A stretch of DNA of 10,476 bases from Bacteroidota bacterium. Its GTDB lineage: Bacteria > Bacteroidota > Bacteroidia > SXHM01. Positions within the stretch are counted from its first letter, which is position 1. Every line of letters begins with the position of its first letter. A program made the translations under genes and the position numbers. Location of the stretch: the NCBI GenBank assembly GCA_005773695.1, contig SXHM01000101.1, positions 1-10,476 on the forward strand, read 5' to 3'. Below are positions 1-8,725 of the stretch, one piece after another. The notes under the pieces are model-generated. The model made no database searches and was not told where the DNA came from. It saw only the letters and a list, made by a program, of their open reading frames with translations.

Positions 1-589
1 CAATTGAAATATCAATACCTGAAAATTTATCGTTCAATATTTGCTCTATATCAATTTTTGAAGTTGGTAGAGAAAGTATTGTTTCTTCTCCTGTTTGCTT
101 TATTCTATTAATGGAGATATTCTTTATAGGAACGAAGCGGTTTACTCGGATGTAATAGTAAATCAGAGATTTTGTAATCTGATTATGAATAGAACTGCTT
201 TCTGAAAAAACAATATTTATGAGATTGATTTTTGCAGTTCTATTGCACTTTATTGTTACTGTATCATTCTCAATCACTAACTCATCATTTGTATCTGAAC
301 TTTCTTTATACTCCATTTCAAATACTTCCCGAGAAATTGAAATGCCAGGAGCATCAAAACTGATATTGATGGAATAATTGTGCTTTATTTTCTTTTTTGC
401 AAATGTATTAATGGAGCTTGTTATAAAACTGTCAAACTTTGATTTCTTTTCATAATTATAAATGTCATAAACGTAGGGATATAAATCTTTAAACTTTATC
501 TTGAAATCTGTTATTGTATAAGGGTCGCCATTAAACGAATTGTGCAAAATCAAAAGTTTATCATTTATAGTTTTAACTGGCTTTCCTTT
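1..589 (-). pseudogene. C-terminal continuation of an interrupted unknown gene, beyond an in-frame amber codon; runs off the window
   Basis: Reading the minus strand on from the stop codon at 590-592 in the same frame, I find 196 consecutive sense codons and no stop down to the window edge. That length is very unlikely by chance in DNA this AT-rich (14 G/C of 60 bases at 421-480). The translation looks like real protein: it begins KGKPVKTINDKLLILHNSF, then has an aromatic charged stretch (DLYPYVYDIYNYEKK), then a more beta-like region rich in I, N, S and T. The first ATG in this part is at 316-314, with TTG codons at 553 and 547, and none has an obvious start context. The simplest reading is that this is the rest of the gene beginning at 835, separated from it by one nonsense change. 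I do not recognise the family. A sequencing error or readthrough remains possible. Confidence 0.6.
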
Positions 590-835
590 CTATTTTTTGG
601 TCAATCTAACATCTTCGCCAAAATTTTGCAATACCCTAAAGGCTTGCTCCTTAACTTCAAATATCCTATCCGTTTTCATCAAACGATACAATTCCCTTTT
701 GCTTTCAAAGCATTTGTACTTTGAAAGCAAATCTATTGCTTTCAATCTGTTCCGGTAGTCAGATATATCATTTGCAAGGTTTATATATTCTTCAATATTT
801 CTTGGTTTCTTATTCTCAAAATCCTTGTTAGCCAT
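590..835 (-). CDS. N-terminal fragment (81 aa) of an unknown, possibly HEAT-like helical protein ending at an amber codon
   Basis: This open frame starts at ATG 835-833, with an in-frame stop upstream at 856-854, and ends at TAG 592-590. The product is charged and predicted helical. Residues about 17-72 look like two or three helical hairpins: IEEYINLANDISDYRNRL, then LLSKYKCFESKRELYRLM, then EVKEQAFRVLQNFGED. That pattern is reminiscent of HEAT-type repeats, but I see no diagnostic signature and give no function. The end, VRLTKK, is followed directly by in-frame KGKPVK. This suggests the amber codon replaced a lysine (AAG) or glutamine (CAG) inside a basic stretch. The gene is divergent from the DUF1896 gene, is much more AT-rich than the ICE backbone, and occupies a spot where such elements often carry cargo. 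It could be a short independent protein, but the open frame after the stop argues against that. Confidence 0.6.
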   Translation of the reverse strand: MANKDFENKKPRNIEEYINLANDISDYRNRLKAIDLLSKYKCFESKRELYRLMKTDRIFEVKEQAFRVLQNFGEDVRLTKK

Positions 836-861
836 ATTTCTTTCCCGTATTATTTAAGTGT

Positions 862-869
862 CAAATTTA
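862..869 (-). promoter_or_regulatory. -7 box candidate (TAAATTTG) for the gene starting at 835
   Basis: On the minus strand, 869 to 862 reads TAAATTTG, an exact match to the Bacteroidota -7 consensus TAnnTTTG. It lies 26 bases before the ATG at 835. No TTTG or TTG element is found at the expected 19-21 base spacing, so this rests on the -7 box alone, in AT-rich DNA where chance matches are not rare. Confidence 0.35.
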
Positions 870-975
870 ATCAAAACCAATCTCTATTCTGTTGCTTAAC
901 CAATAATGTTTACGACAAACCCTACCTCTTAAAGCCAAATCATACCACTTCTGCAAAGGGGCTTATCTACTCCTA

Positions 976-983
976 TAATTTTG
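976..983 (+). promoter_or_regulatory. -7 box candidate (TAATTTTG) upstream of the DUF1896/helicase pair
   Basis: TAATTTTG matches the Bacteroidota -7 consensus TAnnTTTG exactly. It lies 33 bases upstream of the ATG at 1017, which would give a leader of about 25-30 bases. No good -33 TTTG is present 19-21 bases further upstream. The divergent intergenic region 836-1016 shows nothing else beyond this and the opposite-strand -7 candidate. Confidence 0.4.
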
Positions 984-1016
984 AGTTTCAAGTAAAATTC
1001 TAAACAAACTTATAGT

Positions 1017-1454
1017 ATGAATACACAACAAAAAGACCTTTCGTATTTCAGGTTACGACTGCAAGAATTATTAAACACCAGCTTCCCCGAAAAAGCCAAT
1101 GACCAAAAGTTTATTGAGCAACGTTCTTCGTGGGCTACCAACGCTTACGAAGGTGCTTTTCAATCAGGAAATACCATTGAAAAATGTAATGAAATAGCCA
1201 ATTACATTCTTTTTGAAGGATTGTATTTCTCCAAATTCGACACTGTTTTCCAAGTGGTATGCAATGAGTTTGATACCTTAATGGCTGAGGAGGAACTGCG
1301 ACCATTTGCCCTAAAAATGTTCCCGATTTGTGAGCCGATTTTCGCTGGCTATCAATTAACAGATGACTTCGCTTATAACACAGACTTCGACCTGCTCTAT
1401 ACTGAACTGACAGGAAGTATCGCAATATGGATACAGGAAAATGGGCTTCAGTAA
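1017..1454 (+). CDS. DUF1896 family protein of Bacteroidota conjugative elements
   Basis: The 145-residue product fits the DUF1896 family in length and in its conserved stretches as I know them: N-terminal [13 protein letters not shown], then [15 protein letters not shown], then [19 protein letters not shown], and C-terminal [18 protein letters not shown] before the final IWIQENG. The family has no established biochemical role. It is soluble, acidic and mostly helical, with no signal peptide or membrane segment. In CTnDOT-like elements it sits directly before the giant methylase-helicase gene, as here. The last 14 bases overlap the start of that gene in another frame, so the two are probably co-transcribed and translationally coupled, suggesting a joint role. 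The start is the first ATG, and no Shine-Dalgarno sequence is seen, which is normal in this phylum. Confidence 0.9.
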   Translation: MNTQQKDLSYFRLRLQELLNTSFPEKANDQKFIEQRSSWATNAYEGAFQSGNTIEKCNEIANYILFEGLYFSKFDTVFQVVCNEFDTLMAEEELRPFALKMFPICEPIFAGYQLTDDFAYNTDFDLLYTELTGSIAIWIQENGLQ

Positions 1455-4400
1455 AAAGCAACATCTCCTACAGAACATTGATGCCCTTCGGATTGCTTTT
1501 AAACTGGAAAAGGAGAAACGGCAAGCCACCGTAGGCGAAAGACTGCTAATGATGCAATACAGCGGATTTGGCGGTCTTAAATTCGTATTGAACCCTATTG
1601 CAAATGATATAGACATCAATCATTGGAGAAAAACGGAACACGACCTTTTCCCAGTTACGCAGGAGCTCCACCAACTACTCAAAGAAAATTCAGCAGACGA
1701 TAAGCAGTACCGCAAATATGTAGATAGTATGAAAAGTTCTGTGCTTACGGCTTTTTATACACCGCCACAGGTCATTGACACGATTTCCGCAACCTTGCGT
1801 GGCAGCGGTCTGAACATTGATAAATTCCTTGAACCATCAGCAGGGATTGGCTCATTCGTACAGTCCTTTTCGGAAAATCAATTGGTAAATGTTACCGCTT
1901 ATGAAAAGGATCTGCTCACCGGTAAAGTTTTAAAACATCTTTATCCGAAAAGTAATATTCGTATAAGCGGTTTTGAGGAAATTCCCGAAAAGGAACAAAA
2001 TAGCTATGATGTTGTAGCAAGTAACATTCCATTCGGCGATACTTCCATATTTGACCTTTCCTATTCCCGGAGCAAAGACACAGCAAAAGTACAGGCAGCC
2101 AGAAGTATACACAATTACTTTTTTCTAAAAGGTACTGATATGCTCCGTGAGGGCGGCTTGCTGACTTACATTACTTCACAGGGCATTCTGAATAGCCCGA
2201 AGAACGAGCCGATACGCAGGGCGTTGATGCAGGATAATAATTTGATTTCGGTTGTCCGATTACCCAATAACCTGTTTACGGAATATGCAGGTACTGAGGT
2301 TGGTAGTGATTTGATTATCCTGCAAAAGAATACGGCAAAACAAGGTCTGACCGAAAGGGAAGATCTGTTTTGCCAAAGCAGGCAAACAGAATACAATACT
2401 CCGGGCAATGCGCTCTTTCAGGACAGCACAAGAATTGTACATACTGACCGCAAATTAGATACCGACCCTTACGGACAACCTGCACTAATTTATACGCACA
2501 AAGACGGGGTTGAGGGAATTGCTAAAGACCTCAAACAAATGCTTTCAGAAGATTTTGGCGAGCATCTGAATTTGAATTTATACAAAGGCGAACGGAACGA
2601 TGAGCCAGTTATCCAAATTCCAGTTGAACCAAAGGTTACACCTCCACCTGTAAACGTTCTACCCGAAATACAACCTCTATCTGCACCGATAATCAATCGG
2701 GAAAGCCCGCAGGAATTAAAACAGTTAAGCATTTTTGACCTGTCTGAAAATGTGGACGAGCCTGTAATGGTTGCTGCTCCGACTAAAAGAACGACACAAG
2801 TTAAAAGGCAAAGCACCAATAAAAGAAGAGGCGCAATAAATCGCCAGACCGACTTGTTCAGTGCGATGCAGCAACCTTATACGCCTCCGATTACCAATAG
2901 AACTACCAACGAAAGCACATCAACCAACGGTAAAAAACAAGAAGCCATCGGCGACCTGTTTTCGGGAATAAACGGGAATGGCCAAGCTGATAAGCCAGCC
3001 GTTCCCAATACCATTCCCGAACCTGCTCCTTATAGTGGCGAACTGCAATCGTACCACCGTAACGATTGCCTTGTTGTGGATAATGGTTGGGTCGGTCATC
3101 TGCAAGATGTAGATATATCAGACGGTACGGCAATTTTCCACCCTTTAGCTTTACCAACCTTACAGAAAGCAAGAGCCGAAGCGTACATTGCTCTACGTGA
3201 TGTTTACCAAGAGCTTTACAACAAAGAAGCAAAATTTCAAACCGAATACAAGGAAGAAAGGGAAAACCTTAACCGTTTATACGATGCCTTTGTTAAAAGA
3301 TACGGCAACCTCAGCAGTGCCGATAATATCAAGCTCATTAAAACGGATAGTTCCGGCAACGAAATCCCTTATCTGGAGCGTGTCGTTGGTGGCGTGATAC
3401 ACAAAGCGGATATATTCAGCCGTCCTGTAAGTTTTTCTACCTTAACCATAGCAACGGACAATCCAGAAGAAGCTTTAGCGGCTTCTTTGAATAAATACGG
3501 TAGCGTGGATTTGTATTATATGTCCGAAATCAGCGGTATGAATGACGACGCTTTGAAAGAAGCCTTACACGGTCGTATCTTCTACAATCCATTACAAAAG
3601 GAATATGAAATATCCGAGCGATGGGTTGCTGGTAACGTAGTGGAAAAAGCCCAGGAAGTCAAAGCATATCTCGAAAGTAATCCCGATGATGCACAGGCTA
3701 AAGCAAGCCTTACCGTTTTGGAAGAAGCCCGACCAAGACGAATTGAGTTTGAAGAACTGGATTTTAACCTCGGCGAGCGTTGGATACCCACTGGTATTTA
3801 TGGCCGGTTTGCTTCACATCTTTTTGATACGGAGGTGAACATTCATTACTCGGAGAGTTCTGATGATTTTTCTGTAAGCTGTAAACAAAAGAATGTTCAT
3901 ATATGGGATAAATACGCCGTAAAAGCTGAAAGCCGGACGTTTGACGGGATTGCCCTGCTCAAACACGCCCTTGTCAATACTACGCCTGATATTACCAAAA
4001 AAGTGATGGTTGGCGATCAAGAGGTCAAGGTACGGGATATGGAAGCCATACAAATGACGAATACCAAGATTGATGAAATCCGTACCGCTTTTACAGACTG
4101 GCTTCATGCCCAAAATGATGAATTTAAAACAAGGCTTACCGACAAATACAACGACACGTTTAACTGCTTTGTCCGTCCGAATTACGACGGAACTCATCAA
4201 GACTTTCCCGGCTTAGACCGCAAAGAGCTCGGAATTGAAGATTTGTATTCCAGCCAAAAAGACACCGTTTGGATGATAAAACTGAACAATGGTGCTATCT
4301 GCGACCACGAAGTAGGTGCAGGAAAAACGTTGGTAATGTGTACCGCAGCACAGGAAATGAAGCGTTTGGGCTTAGCCCATAAACCTATGATTATCGGGCT

Positions 4401-6855
4401 GAAAAGCAATGTTCACGAAATTGCCGAAGCCTACCGCACTGCCTATCCACACTCTAAAATTCTGTTTCCAGGCAAAGAGGATTTTACACCTCAAAAGCGG
4501 ATGAGGATTTTCGGGGATATTAAAAACAATGATTGGGATTGCGTAATCCTCACACACGACCAATTTGGGATGATACCGCAATCGCCCGAAATACAAAAGG
4601 AAATTCTCCAAATCGAATTGGATAGTGTAGAACGAAACCTCGATGCACTACAATCACAAGGCAAGGAAGTGACGAGAGGTATGCTTGCTGGAGTAATCAA
4701 GCGGAAAGAAAACCTCGAAGTTAAACTCAAAACCCTGCAACACGATATTGAAAATCGCAAAGATGACGTAGTGGATTTTAAGATGATGGGCATTGACCAT
4801 TTGTTTGTGGACGAAAGCCATCAATTCAAAAACTTGATGTTTAACACAAGACATTCCAGAGTTGCTGGATTAGGTAATGTGGACGGAAGCCAAAAGGCAA
4901 TCAACCTTTTGTTTGCTATCCGCACCATTCAGGAACGCATCAATGCGGATATGGGAGCAACTTTCCTTTCGGGTACAACTATCAGTAATTCGCTGACGGA
5001 ATTGTATCTGCTGTTCAAATACCTGCGACCAAGGGCAATGGAAAAACAGGGTATTCACTCTTTTGATGCCTGGGCAGCCATTTATGCAAGGAAAACGACC
5101 GATTACGAGTTTTCGGTTGCTAATAATATCGTGGCAAAAGAACGTTTCCGATACTTTATCAAAGTACCGGAGCTTGCCCAATTCTATTCTGAAATCACGG
5201 ATTACCGAACGGCAAAAGATATAGGTATTGACCGCCCCAACAAGAACGAGGTTCTTTATAATATACCGCCCACACCTGACCAGGAAGCGTTTATCCAAAG
5301 TCTGATGCAGTTCGCCAAATCGGGGGATGCCACTTTGTTGGGAAGAGCACCTTTATCTCCATCGGAAGAAAAAGCAAAGATGCTTATCGCTACGGACTAT
5401 GCCCGTAAGATGTCGCTTGATATGCGTATGGTAAGCGGTATATATGATGACCACCCAGACAATAAGGCTTCGCATTGTGCGGCAAATATTGCCAAATATT
5501 ACAACCGATACAATGCACAAAAAGGAACGCAGTTTGTTTTCTCCGATTTGGGAACCTACAAGCCGGGCGAATGGAATGTGTACTCCGAAATCAAACGCAA
5601 GCTCGTGGAAGACGATGGCATCCCTGCACACGAAGTACGGTTTATACAAGAGGCTAAAAATGATAAGCAACGCAAAGAGCTTATCAAAGGTATGAACGAG
5701 GGAAAAATCCGTGTGCTGTTCGGTTCAACGAGTATGTTGGGTACAGGCGTCAATGCACAGAAAAGAGCCGTTGCTGTTCATCATCTGGATACGCCGTGGC
5801 GACCAAGCGACCTTGCCCAAAGGGATGGCAGAGCTGTTCGTAAAGGCAATGAAATTGCCAAGTTCTTTGCAGAGAACAAAGTAGATGTGATTATCTATGC
5901 CGTAGAAAAATCATTAGATAGCTACAAGTTCAACCTGCTATACAATAAACAGCTATTTATAGACCAATTAAAAAATAACAATCTCGGCAAACGAACCATT
6001 GATGAGTGCAGTATGGACGAAAAATCGGGAATGAACTTTTCGGAATATGTAGCTATCCTTTCGGGAAATACCGACCTTTTGGATAAAGCCAAATTAGAAA
6101 AACAGATTGCAGGATTGGAAAGTGAAAAACAGGCGTTTAACCGTTCAAAGTATAGTGCGAAGTACAAATTGGAAGACTATACGGCTGAACTTGATAAAGC
6201 TCAATCCCGCTTTGACCGTATGAGCCTTGATTGGAATAATCTGCAAGGGCGTATCCAAAAACGTTCGGACGGCACAATCGCAAATCCTCTGCAATTGGAC
6301 GGCTTACCGCCCAATGCGGATATTAAACAAATCGGTGCAAAGCTCAACCAGCTTGCGGACAAAGCCCGCACTGGAGGTCAGTATGAAGAAATCGGTACGT
6401 TGTACGGATTTACGCTCTTAGTAAAAACCGAAATGTCCGAAAAAGAGGGCGTGGATATAAGGGTAAACCGCTTTTTGGTGCAGGGCGAGGGCAATATCAA
6501 ATACACCTACAACAACGGTATCATCGCCAAAGATGAAAAGCTGGCTGCTACGAACTTCCTTAATGCACTGGAGAAGTTGCCAGGCTATATACAGCTGGAG
6601 CAAAAGAAAATTGTGGAAATACAAAAGGATTTACCCGTTCTTCGGGAAGTGGTTAATGGAACGTGGTCTAAGGAAAACCGATTGAGTGAACTCAAATCGG
6701 AACTGGCTGCCGTTGAACGAAAGATACAGTTGTCTATCACGCCTGAACCCAAAGAGGAACCTGCGGAACAAACTGAAAAACAAAAAGAAACTCCAAATAT
6801 TTCGGAGAGTATTGTACGGACTAAAGGTATTCATTTACCCCGTGGGGTATTATAA
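1441..6855 (+). CDS. Giant N6-adenine methylase / SNF2-like helicase fusion of a CTnDOT-like ICE
   Basis: This 1804-residue protein combines a DNA methylase-like domain with a superfamily 2 helicase, an arrangement also seen in phage P1 DarB-type anti-restriction proteins. Near the N-terminus is [12 protein letters not shown] (41-52). The SAM-binding motif is [11 protein letters not shown] (129-139), and the motif IV equivalent is SNIPFGD (194-200), where N6 methylases usually have NPP(Y/F). A Pro/Thr/Asn-rich linker follows (about 395-545), then a middle region with FNLGERWIP (775-783). The helicase shows Walker A GAGKT (959-963), DESH (1124-1127), motif III-like LSGTT (1176-1180), GTGVNAQ (1434-1440) and [11 protein letters not shown] (1460-1470). 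Residues about 1550-1600 look coiled-coil. The ATG at 1441 fits the family's N-terminus and overlaps the DUF1896 gene by 14 bases. The frame is unbroken. Its role in the element is unproven; DNA processing during transfer or protection from host restriction are both plausible. Confidence 0.92.
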   Translation: MGFSKKQHLLQNIDALRIAFKLEKEKRQATVGERLLMMQYSGFGGLKFVLNPIANDIDINHWRKTEHDLFPVTQELHQLLKENSADDKQYRKYVDSMKSSVLTAFYTPPQVIDTISATLRGSGLNIDKFLEPSAGIGSFVQSFSENQLVNVTAYEKDLLTGKVLKHLYPKSNIRISGFEEIPEKEQNSYDVVASNIPFGDTSIFDLSYSRSKDTAKVQAARSIHNYFFLKGTDMLREGGLLTYITSQGILNSPKNEPIRRALMQDNNLISVVRLPNNLFTEYAGTEVGSDLIILQKNTAKQGLTEREDLFCQSRQTEYNTPGNALFQDSTRIVHTDRKLDTDPYGQPALIYTHKDGVEGIAKDLKQMLSEDFGEHLNLNLYKGERNDEPVIQIPVEPKVTPPPVNVLPEIQPLSAPIINRESPQELKQLSIFDLSENVDEPVMVAAPTKRTTQVKRQSTNKRRGAINRQTDLFSAMQQPYTPPITNRTTNESTSTNGKKQEAIGDLFSGINGNGQADKPAVPNTIPEPAPYSGELQSYHRNDCLVVDNGWVGHLQDVDISDGTAIFHPLALPTLQKARAEAYIALRDVYQELYNKEAKFQTEYKEERENLNRLYDAFVKRYGNLSSADNIKLIKTDSSGNEIPYLERVVGGVIHKADIFSRPVSFSTLTIATDNPEEALAASLNKYGSVDLYYMSEISGMNDDALKEALHGRIFYNPLQKEYEISERWVAGNVVEKAQEVKAYLESNPDDAQAKASLTVLEEARPRRIEFEELDFNLGERWIPTGIYGRFASHLFDTEVNIHYSESSDDFSVSCKQKNVHIWDKYAVKAESRTFDGIALLKHALVNTTPDITKKVMVGDQEVKVRDMEAIQMTNTKIDEIRTAFTDWLHAQNDEFKTRLTDKYNDTFNCFVRPNYDGTHQDFPGLDRKELGIEDLYSSQKDTVWMIKLNNGAICDHEVGAGKTLVMCTAAQEMKRLGLAHKPMIIGLKSNVHEIAEAYRTAYPHSKILFPGKEDFTPQKRMRIFGDIKNNDWDCVILTHDQFGMIPQSPEIQKEILQIELDSVERNLDALQSQGKEVTRGMLAGVIKRKENLEVKLKTLQHDIENRKDDVVDFKMMGIDHLFVDESHQFKNLMFNTRHSRVAGLGNVDGSQKAINLLFAIRTIQERINADMGATFLSGTTISNSLTELYLLFKYLRPRAMEKQGIHSFDAWAAIYARKTTDYEFSVANNIVAKERFRYFIKVPELAQFYSEITDYRTAKDIGIDRPNKNEVLYNIPPTPDQEAFIQSLMQFAKSGDATLLGRAPLSPSEEKAKMLIATDYARKMSLDMRMVSGIYDDHPDNKASHCAANIAKYYNRYNAQKGTQFVFSDLGTYKPGEWNVYSEIKRKLVEDDGIPAHEVRFIQEAKNDKQRKELIKGMNEGKIRVLFGSTSMLGTGVNAQKRAVAVHHLDTPWRPSDLAQRDGRAVRKGNEIAKFFAENKVDVIIYAVEKSLDSYKFNLLYNKQLFIDQLKNNNLGKRTIDECSMDEKSGMNFSEYVAILSGNTDLLDKAKLEKQIAGLESEKQAFNRSKYSAKYKLEDYTAELDKAQSRFDRMSLDWNNLQGRIQKRSDGTIANPLQLDGLPPNADIKQIGAKLNQLADKARTGGQYEEIGTLYGFTLLVKTEMSEKEGVDIRVNRFLVQGEGNIKYTYNNGIIAKDEKLAATNFLNALEKLPGYIQLEQKKIVEIQKDLPVLREVVNGTWSKENRLSELKSELAAVERKIQLSITPEPKEEPAEQTEKQKETPNISESIVRTKGIHLPRGVL

Positions 6856-6863
6856 AAATGCTC

Positions 6864-7682
6864 CTACATTTCGTCCTCTTCATCCATTTTCTTAATCAAG
6901 GCATCACGCAAGCTGTCAAGGAATTTGGTTCGGTTTATTTTTCGGGCTTTAAGTTCCATAAACGTATGATAGAAATCGCCCAAACTAATATTGAATGTAC
7001 TTTCAAATGTTTTGGCAATGGCTATTATATCTGCATTGCCAAATGTACCCTGCGAATGCAGTGCGTAAATCAATTCGGTTAATGCTGTTTTGCTTTCTGT
7101 CCAATTTAATGAGGATTTATCAGACGACTTCTTCTGATTGTTGTTATTCAGTTGGTCTTCAATATAAACTTGTATCAGGTCGTTGGCAATAATCTTTGCC
7201 ACCTTATAATCGTGGGAAGTGGAAAAACGATGGTCGGTTTCAAAATAAATGGTATCCAAACTCAATTTAATATCGTGTTTGCCCCGAATAAATAGCTTGT
7301 CATCAATAAAAGAGTTATTGGTACGATAGTATTTGTAAAATTCAAGATTGTTGTCAAAATATCTTTTGAGCTTTCTCAATTCTTCATTGAGGTGTTTTCT
7401 GGTTGCCTTAGTTCCATTAGGTTTTTTTGTTTCGATTTTATAAACTGTATTATAGTAAATAAGCTTTGCAACAATGACAGGTTTTTGATGTTTGAAAAAC
7501 TGGATTTCCTCTTCAATATTTTTAAACCCATTTTTTAAAACGTATTCTTTTACTTCTAATAGACATTCTACAATTAGGTGTATAGCAGCCTCTATACGAT
7601 GTATGGAATAATCTGCTTCAATCTCCAACTCGTTGATTGCAGTTTCCAGTTTACACAATGTTCCATTATAAAATTTATCCAT
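6864..7682 (-). CDS. rteC: RteC-family transcriptional regulator of ICE transfer
   Basis: The 272-residue product resembles the RteC family in length and composition: a Tyr/Lys/Asn-rich, mostly helical protein without signal peptide or membrane segment. Recognisable parts are the N-terminal helical region (residues 1-60), FFKHQKPVIVAKLIYYNTVYKIE (about 63-85), FDNNLEFYKYYR (about 108-119), and a C-terminal domain with LNWTESKTALTELIYALHS, GNADIIAIAKTFE and FNISLGDFYHTF followed by LKARKINRTKFLDSL. In CTnDOT, RteC activates the excision operon and is itself under RteA/RteB control. No rteA, rteB or tetQ is visible here, so its inducer in this element is unknown. It converges on the helicase gene with 8 bases between stop codons and no terminator hairpin between them. 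The start is ATG 7682-7680. No convincing TAnnTTTG box lies upstream. Confidence 0.85.
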   Translation of the reverse strand: MDKFYNGTLCKLETAINELEIEADYSIHRIEAAIHLIVECLLEVKEYVLKNGFKNIEEEIQFFKHQKPVIVAKLIYYNTVYKIETKKPNGTKATRKHLNEELRKLKRYFDNNLEFYKYYRTNNSFIDDKLFIRGKHDIKLSLDTIYFETDHRFSTSHDYKVAKIIANDLIQVYIEDQLNNNNQKKSSDKSSLNWTESKTALTELIYALHSQGTFGNADIIAIAKTFESTFNISLGDFYHTFMELKARKINRTKFLDSLRDALIKKMDEEDEM

Positions 7683-7766
7683 TCAGTTACTTTGAAATGT
7701 TCAGAAGGGGTTATAGAACACCTAAACCTTTTATTGTTCCTCACATACAATATTTACATATAACAG

Positions 7767-7783
7767 TCGGTTCAGTAAACCGA
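7767..7783. repeat. Perfect 6-bp inverted repeat in the rteC upstream region
   Basis: TCGGTT and AACCGA flank a 5-base CAGTA loop in the 231-base gap (7683-7913) between rteC and the mercury operon. The rest of that gap is AT-rich with no gene. The repeat could form a small hairpin, acting as a weak terminator for the operon read from the right, or be a protein-binding site upstream of rteC. Neither strand has a long uridine run directly after it, so a terminator role is doubtful. Confidence 0.4.
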
Positions 7784-7913
7784 GTATTTTATCATATTTC
7801 ATTATCAAAACTTATGTGTTAATGAACAATGCAATAGCCTCATTGACCGTAAATTATATTTAACTTTATATAGACACTTATAAATATTGAAGCTAAATTT
7901 TACCTATTTTCAT

Positions 7914-8123
7914 TTATTTACAACAGGCATTTCCCTCTTGAATAGGTGGGCACTTTACTGTACCGTAACTACAAAACACGCAACAATCTCCCTTTATAGG
8001 TTTTAGAGTTGTTTTGCAACTCTCACACTGATAGAAAAATTGACAAGCATCGGTTGGCATTTCTTCGGATTTTTTATGTCCACAATTTGGACAAGTGATT
8101 TCTGATATTAAAATAGTGTCCAT
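7914..8123 (-). CDS. GDCCVxC-type small cysteine-rich protein of the mercury operon
   Basis: The 69-residue protein has 11 cysteines and contains GDCCVFC (45-51), the signature that names the GDCCVxC family, known from mer-type gene clusters. Cysteines are arranged as CPNC (11-14), C27, CESC (33-36), CC (47-48), C51, C58 and a terminal CC (67-68). This suggests zinc-ribbon-like knuckles, thiol coordination of soft metals, or both. There is no signal peptide, so it is presumably cytosolic. Some relatives carry selenocysteine near the CC pair; here both positions are cysteine and no in-frame TGA occurs. The ATG overlaps the merTP stop by one base (TAATG), indicating translational coupling. It may bind or hand on Hg(II) arriving through MerTP, but that role is inferred from context and cysteine content only. 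Confidence 0.88.
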   Translation of the reverse strand: MDTILISEITCPNCGHKKSEEMPTDACQFFYQCESCKTTLKPIKGDCCVFCSYGTVKCPPIQEGNACCK

Positions 8124-8725
8124 TATAAAATAATTTTTCTTTTTATTGACTTGTAACCAGTCGAGTTGATAGCTTTTTCGATTTGCTCGATGGTAGTTTG
8201 TTTGTTGTCAAACTTTACAATTGCATTACCGTTTTCGTAAGAAACAACAACTTCAACAATGCCTTTTAGTTTGTTAATTTCTGTCTTTACGTGATGTTCA
8301 CAACCAGAACAAGTCATTCCTTTAATAGTAAATTCAACTTTTTGAATTTTAGAAGTCGAGGTTACAATTGACACGCTTTTTGTCTTCGGAATAAAGATGT
8401 GAGCATAACTCGGAAATGATAAAAGCAGAACTGACATAGCGGTAATAATTCCTAAAAATGATTTCGTTTGCATAAAATTTGGTTTTTGATTTGTTTCACA
8501 ATTGCAGTCACTTTGTTTTTGAGGTTTCAGTTTTTGATACCAAGCAAAGCCAAGAACTAAAACAGTCATACCAATAAAATAAGGTCGAAAAGGTTCGAGC
8601 CACGAAAAGGTAGAAGCAATTCCGCTTGAACCCGCAACTATAGCCAAAATTGGCGTAATACAGCACAAAGACGAAGCAATTGCTGTCAAAAGTCCTGCAC
8701 CGATTAATTTTTTTTCTGTTTTCAT
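8123..8725 (-). CDS. merTP: MerTP: fused mercuric ion membrane transporter and periplasmic-type HMA domain
   Basis: The 200-residue protein combines a MerT-like membrane part with a MerP-like domain. Likely membrane segments are residues about 8-35, 46-63 and 89-107. The first contains the vicinal pair C21-C22 in LCCITP, the Hg(II) relay site in MerT. A second pair, C74 and C76, lies in the loop between segments 2 and 3, matching the cytosolic pair of MerT. Residues about 128-195 form a heavy-metal-associated domain with GMTCSGC (136-142). With three membrane segments this domain should lie outside the inner membrane, where it would capture Hg(II) and pass it inward. The ATG overlaps the regulator's stop (ATGA) and the stop overlaps the next start, so the three genes form one tightly packed operon. 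Import normally makes sense only with MerA, which is absent from the window. Confidence 0.93.
   Translation of the reverse strand: MKTEKKLIGAGLLTAIASSLCCITPILAIVAGSSGIASTFSWLEPFRPYFIGMTVLVLGFAWYQKLKPQKQSDCNCETNQKPNFMQTKSFLGIITAMSVLLLSFPSYAHIFIPKTKSVSIVTSTSKIQKVEFTIKGMTCSGCEHHVKTEINKLKGIVEVVVSYENGNAIVKFDNKQTTIEQIEKAINSTGYKSIKRKIIL

Noticed and set aside
540..758. Plus-strand open frames opposite the first gene
   Set aside because: They lie antisense to the minus-strand frame that stays open across the region except for one amber codon. Their translations are low-complexity, rich in F, L and S, and typical of antisense shadows.
3814..4200. Several minus-strand open frames of 60-140 codons inside the helicase gene (this is one of the longest)
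   Set aside because: The plus-strand frame carries conserved methylase and helicase motifs throughout. The antisense products show no recognisable motifs or start signals.
6856..6863. Bidirectional terminator between the convergent helicase and rteC genes
   Set aside because: The gap is only 8 bases and I see no stable hairpin there. Any termination signal must lie within the coding ends.
7805..7813. -7-like CAAAACTT (minus-strand AAGTTTTG) upstream of rteC
   Set aside because: It misses the TA of the TAnnTTTG consensus and has no paired -33 element. It is also more than 120 bases from the rteC start in AT-rich DNA.
7914..8123. Possible selenocysteine in the GDCCVxC protein
   Set aside because: Both positions of the CC pair are ordinary cysteine codons and there is no in-frame TGA.
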